DNA of 64,000 nt from Leptodontidium sp. MPI-SDFR-AT-0119 (lineage: Eukaryota > Ascomycota > Leotiomycetes > Helotiales > Leptodontidiaceae). Location: assembly GCA_020726505.1 (NCBI GenBank), contig JAHLEZ010000010.1:2108001-2172000 (forward strand), written 5' to 3'. Positions 47,704 to 59,057 of the stretch are shown here, piece after piece; positions within the stretch are counted from its first letter, which is position 1; each line of letters begins with the position of its first letter. The translations under genes were made by a program, and so were the position numbers. The notes under the pieces are model-generated. The model made no database searches and had not been told where the DNA came from. It saw nothing but the letters and a program-made list of their open reading frames with translations.

Positions 47704-49291
47704 ATGTCTACAACTAGCGCCCGAACAAGCAACAGCACATCATCCTCAGATGACAACAAAGCCCAAAAACGCCTCATCGTCTCCTGCGATGGGACATGGC
47801 AATCCGCAGACAACAGCTCCCCACTCGACAACACCAACGCGATAAACTTCTGCCGCGCCCTCAAGCACAACAGAGGCGAAGATGAGAAAGAGCAGATCAT
47901 GTTCTACCAAGCCGGTGTAGGCAGTGATGCGTTGACGAAGACGCAGAAATTGTTGTCTGGTACGTTTTCCCCTACCCCTCTTCCCTATCGCTTCCTCGGA
48001 AAGGACTTGTGTTGACATTTACTCTCCTTTCGGCATAGGCGGTTTCGGACTAGGACTCGAAGAGAACTCCCGTGAAGCGTATTCCTATCTAGCATACAAC
48101 TACGCACCCGGCGACGAGATCTTCCTCCTCGGTTTCTCGCGCGGTGCATATACCGTCCGTTCAGTCGCCGGGTTGATCGGTGCTCTGGGTATGCTCTCGC
48201 GCGACGGAATGCAATACTTCAAAGCCGTGTACTCGCTCTACAAGAAAGCCAAGACCACACCGGACTTCACGAAGTCCTTGGATAGCTTCATCGAGAAGGA
48301 GAAATTGGAGGGCACCAATTGGAGGATCCCGCCTGGAGAAGTCGAGATCAAAGCTGTGGCGTGCTGGGAGACGGTGGGTGCGTTGGGTGTCCCTGAGAAT
48401 TGGCTCACGAAGATGTTGGGGGAGGATGAGAAGTGGAAGTTTTTGGATACGCAGTTGCCTGAACGTAAGTCCTTTCCCATTCCATTTCTCGTTCTTTGTT
48501 TGGCTTTGCGTTCCTAGTCCTAGTCCTAGATCCTAGGTTTAGAAAGAGAGAATGCTGACGATTTCCCAGGAGTCGAATACGCCTTCCAAGCCCTCGGCCT
48601 CGACGAACACCGCTCCTCCTTCTCCCCAACCCTCTGGTGGCGCGACCCAAACGCCCAATTCACACGCAGCACAGACGGAACCATCATCCACCCCTCCCTG
48701 ATCCAGACCTGGTTCCCGGGGCACCACAGCGACGTCGGCGGCGGCGAACCCGACCACAAGATCTCCAACATCACACTCGTATGGATGATCGACCAATTCA
48801 CCTCCCGCGGCCTCCTAGACTTCGACATCGAGTACGTGAAGAAGATCTGCTCGCCCACGCGCAACACGGCCGATCCGAGCTGGACGAAGAATACAGATCC
48901 CTTCTATAGTGGCTTCTTGCCGACTATCCTGTGGAGTTTTCTGGGGAGTAAAATTCGTTCTCCTGGGAGGTATAGGAGGCCTGAGGGCCCGAATGGTGTG
49001 AGTGAGGGGAGTAGGACGAATGAGGTTATGCATTATAGTGTTAGGGCCAAGATGGAGGAGAGTGCGAAGATGGGGGCGAGGGGGCCGCTGAGTCCGCCGT
49101 CGAGGGCCCTTGAGGGGTATGTTTATGATGCTGAGAGGAGATCTTGGGTGTCTAAAAAGAGTGGGAGACCTGAGTTGATGGAGATGGAACTCCCTAGCTC
49201 CGGAATGGCTGCGGAGGGATTGAAGAGTGAGAGTTTGGAGGCTTGGATCTTTAGCGAATGGTTGGCGAAGCAGGAGGTTAAGAGTAACTGA
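47704..49291 (+). CDS. DUF2235 alpha/beta-hydrolase (T6SS phospholipase-like domain)
   Basis: Three exons (47704-47959, 48039-48464, 48570-49291) give 467 residues. The start of the domain has the hallmark IVSCDGTWQSADN and VFYQAGVGSD-type sequence (MFYQAGVGSD). The nucleophile elbow is GFSRGA with Ser119 (LLGFSRGAYTVR). A later IQTWFPGHHSDVGGGEPD holds the His/Asp-type active-site region. The domain is shared with bacterial type VI lipase effectors of the Tle1 kind and is common in fungi, where its substrate is not known. A lipase or esterase function is plausible but inferred. No signal peptide or membrane segment is seen, so it is probably cytosolic. It is convergent with the membrane protein gene. 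The gene looks intact. Confidence 0.9.
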
Positions 49292-49689
49292 GGGATTGAA
49301 GTTGGTTCGGATTAAAGGGGAAACATGGAGGGGTGGTATATTCCTGCTTGGTAGATGGCGTTTAAGGATTCACTTGCTTTTGATACCCATTAAAAATTAG
49401 ATTGTATTAGCTGGTAGGAGTTTTTGTTCGTGATATTGGCCCCCGAGAACAATTATTAGATATTTGTTAGCAATATAACCTAGAAGCACTTAGATTAAAT
49501 AGCTTCAATTTGGGGCTTGTTTTGACACTCGGATATCCCATATGACGTTGGAAATATACCAGCTGACCTGGGTAACCTCCTCGAAAGTCACGGCTCAATC
49601 TGGACCAAGTGTAAGAAACCGAAAAAGAATGGAACACAAGGTATACAATTTCATCAGCTAAAGCACCGGGTATCAAAATTTATCGTCCA

Positions 49690-50446
49690 TCAAATATTTG
49701 GTCGAAACTTCCCCACAAACTCAGAGTTCTCCATCACAGGGCTCATACCACTCTGTGGACTCTCCTCCTCCTTCCGCGTTCTCCTCAACGCTCTCCAAAA
49801 GCCCAGGACGACTTCCAATATCGCAACCACAGCATATACTCCAGCCATGACGGCCACATCAATAACCTGATCACTCAGCGGGTATTTCGATCCCTTCCGA
49901 GAGTCGATTCCCTCCTTGCTCAATCCAACCACTTTCACAGCACTCATGACCACACCACCAATCCAAATCACAGCATTCACAGCCTGCCAGCCCCTTATTC
50001 TCCCCTTGACACCCTCGCTCCAGTACAGCAACAGAGCAATGATCAACCCCGCATACACAAACGGCAGCAAACCAATCCCAAAATGGATCAACTCCAAACG
50101 AACAATCTCCAATGTCATCATCAAGCCATTGGCCACAATCAGGATATAGTATACAGCGGATGTAATAGTGAAGGCCCAGTTTCGACGCGGGACGGCGCGC
50201 AGGTATGCAGTCGAGGGGTTGTAGTTTTGTTTTCGGTGGTGTAGAGAGAGGGCAAAGAGGATAGGGAGGAGGAAGATGGCGGTCCAGATTGGGAGGGGTA
50301 TGAGGATTACGTCGACGAAGCAGGATGTTGGTATAGGAGAGGAGATGGTTGATGAAGGGCCCTTTTCTCAGTCAGCTTTCTCTCCATTCCAGCACATGCG
50401 CAGAAAAACTCACGAAGCCTTCGCGACGGTTACTGCAAAGCTGCAT
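49690..50446 (-). CDS. Multi-pass membrane protein of unknown function
   Basis: Two exons (50446-50414 and 50361-49690) give 234 residues. The first exon encodes MQLCSNRREGF. A TGA lies in frame just upstream of the second exon, and a GTGAGT donor with an AAAAG acceptor removes it, so this two-exon model is needed. About six or seven hydrophobic segments are visible (VDVILIPLPIWTAIFLLPIL, AFTITSAVYYILIVANGLMM, GIGLLPFVYAGLIIALLLYW, AVIWIGGVVMSAVKV, AVMAGVYAVVAILEVVLGFW). The tail is short and charged. This resembles small seven-helix fungal proteins of unknown role. I cannot name a family with certainty. Confidence 0.7.
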
Positions 50447-51557
50447 TGCCAAATCGGGTGCCAGGAGGGAGCAAGCGCAAGAGCAAGACTCAAAGATATC
50501 CAAGTCGAGTAGCCGAGTCGAATGCGATATTTTGCGCAAAAGATTGTGTGGCAGAAGGGCAAGAAAGAAGTCTCTTTCCAAAGATGTATCCCCTCTCTTC
50601 TGTCCCAAATCCAAGAATGCCAGCCAAAAATGCGATCGTCGGCTCAATGCAGCTCTCCTTGTCTCGACACTGTTTCAGCACAGCTCACGCGCATCCATAC
50701 ATCGATCAACCCCAAACAGAATCCGCGTTCATCCGATGCGCAGTCCCATCCGTACTGTACATGACGGGCGGCGCCTCCTCCATTATATACTGTAGGTCTG
50801 GCAGACTGGCGACTTTGGCTGGGTGGATGCGCGCTTTCTTCTGATAGTTCGAAGTGTAGTGTCCCGGAATGTCTTGTTCCCGGCCTGAAGCGCGAAAATC
50901 GATCGGCGCCAGGGGGCCTGGGCGTGGGCGTTGCCTGCAGATCAAGGGGCGTGCTGGCGTTCTCTAATTAAGCTTATTGATGAGGGCCAATGGCAGAGAA
51001 GGGGCGGCACACTTGCTTTGGACTTGGCTTGTGGGCTTGCTTGTTTTAATTGGAAGTGTCATTCGATGGCGTAGGTGCCTTGGGTTACTTTTTGAAGCGT
51101 AGTAAAGAGATGACTGGTGATGGCGGAAAGTCTGGGGAACGCATGAATATTGAATCAATATTGACTTTGTCGCGGAACTGTTGTTGTGAGGAATTATGAG
51201 TGGTGTTTCTTTCCTCTGCATGCAACTCTCTTCTCTTAATTCGGTCTCCTCCTGCTAGTGGCGCATTCTTTTCGCAGCTGCCCACGATAATACAAGAAGT
51301 GCAAATTCAGCGATGACTGGTATCTGTTCACGACAGGTAAGCATCGAGGAACTATAAGCATGTCCATTTCTTGTTCGGAATTTACCCAGTATTTGAAAGA
51401 AGTTGGGAGGTTCCTCCTGTTGATGATATCTTTCTTGTCAGTAAATCTGCGTTGCTAGCTACATATAGTAAAGAACGTTTGAAATTACGAAGATTATGAT
51501 CTAGGACTTTATTTTAGACTAATATCAAGTCATATAACGCCCATCCCTGTGTAGCAG
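50447..51557. other. Intergenic region, no supportable gene
   Basis: About 1.1 kb with short overlapping frames (50276-50945) and no domain signal. The part from 51,300 onward is AT-rich. Confidence 0.4.
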
Positions 51558-51996
51558 AAAACCCTACGAAGGCTTTCAAGCAGATGTTGAACGAGGAGAC
51601 TACGATGGACGTCTCAGGGCGATTCTCTTCTCAGACATCCGAATCCTCAGCCTCGCAGCCTACAACAAAGACCTCTCTAACAAAGCTCGCCACCGCGAGC
51701 TGTTTGAGCAGCCACTGAACTTCTCTGACCAAGTATGAGATGCCAAAGACAGAACTCAGACCCTCTTCTCAACTTGCCACTTTGCCGCCTTCTTTCACCA
51801 TGCGTTGAAGCACATCGTAGCAACTTCGGTAGAGCCCTTCAACTTCATATCTGCGTCACGAATTGATAACCTAATGGCGAGCAACCTAGAGAACCATCTA
51901 GTGGAGTTCCTTCACAATATCAAAAGTTCGCAAAAGCTACTGCAGTTTGCTATCCCCATCATTGCTTCTAGCTTCCTACAGGACGCCTACTCATAA
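51558..51996 (+). pseudogene. C-terminal exon remnant of an unrecognised fungal gene
   Basis: One frame reads coherently from a plausible acceptor (GTAGCAG, ending 51,557) to TAA at 51,994. Its parts are KPYEGFQADVERGDYDGRL, LSLAAYNKDLSNKARHRELF, then TQTLFSTCHFAAFFHHALKH and SSFLQDAYS. A TGA at 51,736-51,738 lies between FSDQV and DAKDRTQ, where Arg (CGA) would fit. The sequence has the composition of a real helical protein. No upstream exon or start codon is found, so the 5' part is missing. I do not recognise the family. Confidence 0.5.
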
Positions 51997-52155
51997 GATA
52001 TGCACTGTAAGTTTATTGTCGTTGCGCTAACAAGTCTAACGTGACTATAGTCTTCAACCCTTCTGAAGTTTTCTGCCCCCTTTATAAGAGATTTGCCATT
52101 AAGTCTGCCGCATAGGAATCCTTGCCCACTAAGGGCCCTTCAAGTTAACCTTAAC

Positions 52156-52770
52156 CTACTCGGCCACAAGTAGCAGCTTCGCGACGCCCTCGTACTTGAG
52201 CTTATAAGCTAAATCCAGCGGCGTCCGACCAAACTGATCCTTTAAGTTGACCTCGACTTGCTTAGCCGCGAGTAGTAGCTTCACCACGCCCTCGTGCCCA
52301 TCCCAAGTAGCTAAGTGCAGCGGCGTCTGATTAAATTGATCCTTCGAGTTGACCTCGACTTGCTTAGCCGCGAGCAGTAGCTTCACGACGCCCTCGTGCC
52401 CCTCCCAAGCAGCTAAGTGCAGCGGCGTCTGATCGGCTTCATCCTTCGAGTTAACCTCGACTTGCTTAGCCGCGAGTAGTAGCTTCGCGACACCCTCGTG
52501 CCCCTCCCAAGCAGCTAAGTGCAGCGGCGTCCGATCGGTTTTATCCTTCGAGTTAACCTCGATCTGCTCGGCCGCGAGTAATAGCTTCGCGATGCCCTCG
52601 TGCCCGTACCAAGCAACTAAGTGCAGCGGCGTCTGACCGGCTTCATCCTTCGAGTTAACCTCAATCTGCTCGGCCGCGAGTAATAGCTTCGCGATACCCT
52701 CGTGCCCGCGCTGAGTAGCCCAGTGCAGCGGCGTTTGACCGGTTTTATCCTTCGAGTTAACCTCGACTTG
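52156..52770 (-). repeat. Near-identical ankyrin repeat array (6 x 102 bp)
   Basis: Six tandem units of 102 bp encode EVNSKD...QTPLHLA...GHEGVAKLLLAA. Neighbouring units share long exact stretches of DNA, so the array has recently expanded or been homogenised. Only a few sites vary, such as the residues after SKD (KTG, EAG, KTD, EAD, QFN, QFG) and before GHEG (TQR, AWY, AWE, AWE, TWD). The last unit is the most divergent (LDLAYKLKYEG). Confidence 0.85.
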
Positions 52771-55427
52771 TAGTTTCTCCTGACATAAGATATCTTCCAC
52801 AACCTCACTGAAACCAAAATAGCTTGCCAAAGTTAAATCTGACCAGCCATCATACCTTCTAGATTTCTTCTTGAAATAGCTAGGTGCCCAAATTTTTGCT
52901 TGATGTCTGGTTTCACAAAGCCTGCGAGCATGTTTGCGGAATGTATTAGCATCGGCAGACTTTTGTGAGACAAAGTGCACAGGCCAAGAGTGAGCAGCAT
53001 AGGTGAGATATGGATATTGAGAAGAATCACCGTCTTCGGTTGGCCCATTGATGTCGGGCAGTAGCAAGTAAAGAAGGCATGATCTTGACACTGTGCTATG
53101 GGATTGTAGCATTGTGAAGCTGCCTTTCCAGTTCCCTTCTTGTTTGGAATCTAAGAGGAACTCCCTTGCTGTCTGGTGGATAAACGATAATTTCGAGTCG
53201 TAGACGGTAACAAAAAGGCCGCAAAGATTCGTAACAATGCTTCGGAAATTTTTCTTTGGCCACATTAGGCTCGACTCGATTTGCGCGTGTGAGTTCGGCT
53301 CTTGCTCTTCAATAGCCAGTACCAACGCAATGTTCGCCTCATCAAGAGTTAAAGGTCGTGTAGCAGCAAGTAAGATGTGAAGGAGAGCCCTTGTCCGGGA
53401 CTGGACTTTGCTTCGGCTCAAGATTTTTTCGTATGCATCAGAGACTCGGGATGGCAATCCGGACAATAACTTTTCAACATCACATCTCCTGCCATATTCA
53501 TTAGGGCTTTGCTCAATCATATTCAACGTCAAATGTAGCCAGAGGTATGTGCGATGCTGCATGCTCTTGAGATGTTCGGAAATCGTTTGTTGATCCTTAG
53601 GAGCAAAATCTTTTGTTATGTCTGGTACTCGAGCGTCGATGACGAGATCAATCTCTTTTCGGATTTCCTCGGACTTGTCGTCTCCATCAAATCGCAAACA
53701 GACAGCGTCAGGGAATGCTCTGAAAGACGTCTCCAGATCATCATACGGACGACTTGTGATGAGAAACTTGAGCTTCGAGTTTTCGGTCGACAGTCTCGCA
53801 CTTTTAGAATAGAACTCTTCGAGGATTCTGAAAAGTTCTGCCCGACTATCCTCCTTACACTCGTCTAGAGCATCGAGGACGCAGATGATTTCACCGGTAT
53901 CTGGAGCTGTGGCGCAGGCTGACAAGATTCGCCAGAGCTCATGAACTTTCTCTGTGAGAGATCTTCCGTGTTCTTTATGTTTTTCAAGTGCATACTTGAT
54001 CAGTCCAGTGGTAGAAGGGCGAATGAAGAGCTGATGCAACAGAGCACACAAAGCTTGAGCACTATCCATGAGGCCAGCACCGCCATCTTTGAAGAAGAAG
54101 TAGCATACAGTTGATTGTGTGCTAGTAGTAGGCTCATTGGAAGATGGCGTGATAGTCATCGTAGTGATGGCCAACGGCCCCTCGTCAATGAGAGATTTTG
54201 ACAAGACCGACTTGCCAAGTCCAGGCCCTGCTGAAACCCAAAGAAGACTTGAGGATGCGTTTTCCCGCCAGTTGCAGAATCTCTCATCCATCAGCAACCA
54301 CTCGCAGGTACCAGGAACCCTGGTTGGATTGAGGTTCTTGTACCTCTCATAGTCTCCTGCCACTTCCGCCAAGTCTTTAAGGAGTTGTGTTTCCTTCTTT
54401 TCTTCTCTCTGTAACTTCATGCTCGCCAGCATATCTTCTTGGGCTTTCCGGGACCTTTCGACCTCTAGTTGAAGATTATCCCTCCTCGCTTGACTATCGC
54501 CTTCCCGGGATACACCAATAAGTCTGCAGCAATGTTCACTCACCTTGTTAATCTTGTCCAGCTTGTCTGTCCAAAATGTAGGGCCAGTCACACCTTTCCA
54601 TGCACGCGAGGTTTGGGTTTTAGAGAGGCGAGAGATAACATGAGCCTGGTATGCGAAGAAAAGTGAATATAGTTTGACCAAGGGCTCGATGAGGTCTTTG
54701 TAGTGTTGTTGGCGATCGGATCGGAGGGATGTCTTCTCCTGGGCCTCCCAAAACTCTTGAAGTTCACCAATTGAGCCGAGACCCTCTAACATTGCCTCAT
54801 TGTGCGTGGCACTATTCGCAAGGAGCTGTCAATGTTAGCACGAGCTTTGCAGTCCACCGGCTACTTCGCTACCACACCTACCGGGAGAAGCAACGAAACA
54901 CCAGACCACGCTAGTGCTGCGTAAGGCTGAGTACTCAGGGCACTCTTCACTAACGGATCGGACCATTTGAGGACATGGACCACCCTCTCAACTTGTACTC
55001 GTATCTTGATATCACGGTTTAGGACCGAGATCCTCCATTGCTTATTTTCTCGATCCACTTGTAGCTGGGTGAGAGCAGTCTCGATAGCCTCCCGACCCGG
55101 GCATGCATTCACCGTACCAGCGCCAAATACGTGCTTGTCGTAGTCCTCCAGCAGGTCGTGTTCGTCTTCTCGAAATTTGTCGTAAGCGGATTTCCATATG
55201 TCGGGGCTCTTGCTGGAGAGGTCCCGGTCCTTTAGTGACTGTGGATCTGACGGTCCGGCCCGTTCAGATGTACAAGTAAGTTTCGCCGGTTCTGTCAAGG
55301 GAAGCACGACCGGAGTGGAGACCTGGTCCGTCTCCGTCGCCGGCGAGCTAGAACCTTTGCGGTGTTGATCCGCTCTCTTCTCTTTGTGCTGCTTGAACTT
55401 GTCCTTGAGGAGTCTGAAAGGCGGCAT
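52156..55427 (-). CDS. NACHT-ankyrin STAND protein (fungal NLR-like)
   Basis: Two exons (55427-54882 and 54825-52156) give 1071 residues. Residues about 60-330 match the N-terminal domain of NWD-type NACHT proteins (DIWKSAYDKFREDEHDLLEDY, then AALAWSGVSLLLP joining LLANSATHNEAM). The NACHT P-loop is SAGPGLGKS (about 380-389) and Walker B is CVLDALDECKED (about 497-506). A helical region follows (RTYLWLHLTLNMIEQSP; LLHILLAATRPLTLDEANIAL; LSFIHQTAREFLL). The last 205 residues are six ankyrin repeats of exactly 34 residues, almost identical. Such proteins sense non-self in fungi and can trigger incompatibility or cell death. That role is an inference here. The upstream ATG at 55487 is possible; I prefer 55427 (MPPFRLLKDKF). 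The stop falls in what looks like the start of a seventh repeat. Confidence 0.9.
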
Positions 55428-57009
55428 TTTGTTTCGAAGGCTAGAACAACAGGGCAGGACACGCTTGCTGACTGGATGGTAATGCATTCAATTCCGCTCG
55501 CATTTCTACGTTGCCTGCTAATCGTGCGGCGAAGCTGAGCCTCTTGGTTGATGGTCTGTGCTCACACGTGTTTGTTGGCAATGGTTCTTTAGTGGGGCCA
55601 CGTGCAGGAGACGAGACGGATCCGATTTTGCAAGTGGCAGCACCATTACGCTTCACGTTAACATCGACAGCCGAATGTCCAATATCAATGGATTCATCCA
55701 ACGAGGCCCCTCGCGCATTATCTGACTCTTGTCTCGTTGAGCACGTTCTACAACCTACCCTCCCTCACAACAAGCCGTCTTCCCCTCACCCTAGGGATCT
55801 CGTACGGAGAATCTTTTCCGCAACTCATGTTCAGGTTCTAAGGGGAAAAGTGCAGTCGCTGACGACGGCAGCGATGCAGGCCAGCCCCGCGCTCGGGTAA
55901 GTATGTCCGACTTCAACAACAACACCAAGCGAGTCCCGCGCATGTCTGCCATGTTATTGGCGCATTAATAACACTGTAAGTAGCATATGAGTTCAGCGGG
56001 GGCCAATATTTAAAGCTAACGAATCATAATGGCTTTTAGGCAATAGGAGGTTATTAATTATAGCATTAAATTTTAAGTTATAAACGGTATTAAAAAAATT
56101 GTCTAAATTGGGATCAAAATTTTATTCTTCTTAACTAAAGAATTACTTATAAAATGTATAATTTGCATTAAAACAAAGTAGTATATACATTACGAGAACT
56201 TCTAGTAGGGCGCTATTTTAAACCAAGTCCAAGAGAATCAAAAGCAATTCTTGCGAAAAGAAAGACTCATACTCAAATGCCAACTGATGGTGCCCACTCA
56301 CATACCTTGGAACAAATGGATGGACCGTGCACGCCAGTGGGAAGATGTCTTACCCCTCCTGCCCTCAACCCGAGAAGCTAGCTAGCGGAAGAAGCCGGTT
56401 ATTGCATGAGAGAAAGTTTCAGCCCATTTATCACCACCAGTCGCAAGATCTCAGGTGTCTGTCTAAGAGACGGCAGCGTTGACAAAACATACTCTACACT
56501 AGTATTATTAAGGATTCAATACTGATTCAGTTAACTACTGGCGATATTGAGCTAAGAAAAAGACAGGAAACATTCTACAAACGGTCACACTAAGGAAGCA
56601 ACGGACGTCCGAAATGGGAAAGTTAGGTACTTACAGAGACTTACAGCGTTGTGCTTGTGTATCTTCCCCCTCGTTAACGGAAGCGAAGCACCTGATCTTA
56701 CATGCACATGCAATATCGACACCATTCAGTTGCCCCGCAGAGTTCAAGGAATCATTCATCATTTAATAAGCCAATGGCCGAGAGTAAGGTTATATGATGT
56801 GCACATTGTGAGGCGCGACAGGTCGCCAGCTAGAAGGCTATGTCGTCCATCTCCTTTTATTCGCTCGACACTCACGAGAGACCGCCAACCACGATCAACC
56901 ACGTAAAGCAGTGGAAAATTCGCGGCGTCCTCAGCTTTAATAATCGAAGGCACGCACCCAACACCACTCTATCGACACAGACGCAACAAACTAAATCTGT
57001 TGAGATAAA
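55428..57009. other. Intergenic region with AT-rich stretch
   Basis: About 1.6 kb between the divergent NACHT and HET genes. From about 55,975 to 56,230 the sequence is strongly AT-rich (TTATAA/TAATTA runs), like the island at 33 kb. A 129-codon plus frame at 55511-55900 has no domain and is not called. Confidence 0.5.
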
Positions 57010-59057
57010 ATGTCGTGCAAAGTGTGCTCTAATCTCGACCCTGCAGCAGTGGCCCTCAGGAAGCCTCAACATCCACGGTCCGCGTTCAGGAAATTTGACA
57101 TTGCGGCTCTTTTGCCGGAAGTCGATAAGTCCTCCCGAGATGGCTGTGGATTTTGTGATCTCCTCATGAGGATTTTCCACCGTTATGTTCCCAACTCAAA
57201 GCAAGTCCTGTCAGAAAGCAAGCGGATGGCAGAAACCAGAGAGGGGATAAAGTGTGTGGTTGGTATTAATGTTCGCCGTGGAGAGGTCATCCCCATCGAA
57301 TTCTCAGAGCCATTCCAGGAGGTATTCGCCACCCTGCAGCTTTACAATCCTCACGGTAGAAGTACTCTTCAGTCCTCACCCACCCCGCGTGCTGACACTT
57401 AAAAGCCTCTGTCACACCATACTTGCCGGGTCTCGCGCGACTGAAGCAACCAAGCGGAGAGACCTGGAGCAAAAAAAGCCTCAAATTTTTCGAAGACTGT
57501 CTGGAGCGGTGCACTCAGAATCACAAGTCGTGCCAACAAGGAGACGCTCTGCTCCCCAAGAGGGTCTTGGACATCGGTCCCAGTGATGGGAGCGTGATCA
57601 AGCTCTTCGAGACCAGGTCCGGGCAGACTGGAAGGTATGCCGCGTTGAGCCACTGCTGGGGTGATGTGCACATTCCACGAACTGTCATGGACGACTTCCG
57701 CAATAGACTGTCAGGCATCGACTGGGACGAGCTGACCCAAGTGTTCAAGGATGCCGTCACACTCGCCCGCATGTTTGACGTCCCGTACCTGTGGATCGAC
57801 TCGCTGTGCATCATCCAAGAGGGAGACGGCGGCAACGATTGGCATACAGAAGCGCGCAAGATGGGGAGCTATTATTCGAATGCATACTTTACGATCTCGT
57901 CCGCGAGTGCCCCAGATGGGAGTTATCCGTTCCTGACCGATCGAGACCCCAAGCTTCTCCCCGCCACCTTCAAACTCTTTGAGCATGACCCAGACTCTCC
58001 AACAGTGTGCACTCGCTTGATTCCCAGACGCGAAGAAAAGAGATCCGACCTCTTCGGCCGCATATCAACCCGGGCATGGTGCTGGCAGGAGAACGTGCTC
58101 TCGATCCGCGTCTTGCACTTTGTCCCAACAGAACTCGTATGGGAGTGTAAATCAGAGCTCCTGTCTGAGTGCGACTACAGACCCGATAACATCTATGCCA
58201 TGGGTCTGATCAACGCTCTCGAGGGCGTCGAGCTCGATCCCATGACCAAGTGGCACAGCCTTATACAGGCTTACTCGCAGCGGAGTATCACAAAGGAATC
58301 AGACAGATTGACAGCAGTCGGCGCAGTAGCTGAGAAAGTATCCGCTTACATCCGCTCCGAGTACCATGCCGGCTTGTGGCGTTCAGATCTACCCAGGCAA
58401 CTACTGTGGGAGCTGCCGAGTCAGCAATCCCCTGAATATCTTCGTCCATGGCCATTTGAAAATAATCACCCTTCGTGGTCCTGGGCGTCTGTGGAGGGAC
58501 GGCTGAGACTGGGCTCGGAAACCTTTGGCGGCTCGGTCAAAGCCAATAACGCCAGAGTCGATACCAGTTACCGAGCTCTCGTCCCGGTTGCTAGAATTGA
58601 AAGCGTTGAATGCAAGCCGGCCCCCCAAAACCCGTTCGGAGAGGTGAAAGGAGGGCATATGATCGTCCATGGCGAAGTCGCCCAGGCTCGCATGGTATGC
58701 GATGACCCGTTCGTCGCGGACTCTTACAAGCTGAAGAACCCGATGCGGAGCAATGTCAAGCACGATTTCTCACCAGACTGCATACTCGAGAAAAAGTCAC
58801 TGGGAGGCATCTCACGGTCGCGAGGAAAGAAGAAGGATGATGATGGGTGGCAAGTGCAGCGTCCTGGATTCACCGCAGACGTGTATCTTCTGATAGTTTG
58901 CGTAATAAAGAAGCCTAACGGTACACCGTGGGCCTTTGATGGGCTTGTCCTTAGCGGGGGTTCGGAGGGAAACACGCATTCCCGCATAGGATTTTTCAGC
59001 CATACTGGCAACACGTTCCCTTGGAGAACGACGACCAGTAGGATAAAACTCATATAG
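57010..59057 (+). CDS. HET-domain (heterokaryon incompatibility) protein
   Basis: Two exons (57010-57355 and 57406-59057) give 665 residues. The N-terminus has two CxxC-type pairs (MSCKVCSNLD and GCGFCDLLMR), usual in front of HET domains. The HET domain begins YAALSHCWG (about 193-201) and has LWIDSLCIIQEGD (about 244-256), then EARKMGSYYSNAYFTISSASA and ISTRAWCWQENVLSIRVLHF. The C-terminal half contains PSWSWASVEG, typical of the class. HET proteins trigger cell death on fusion of incompatible strains and often partner NACHT proteins. This gene faces away from the NACHT-ankyrin gene across about 1.6 kb, so a functional pair is conceivable but unproven. All conserved motifs are intact. Confidence 0.92.

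Noticed and set aside
52156..52770. CRISPR-like regular repeats
   Set aside because: The 102-bp periodicity is the coding periodicity of ankyrin repeats; there are no spacers and the organism is eukaryotic.
55511..55900. 129-codon plus frame upstream of the NACHT gene
   Set aside because: No recognisable domain, no good start context, and it lies in the presumed promoter.
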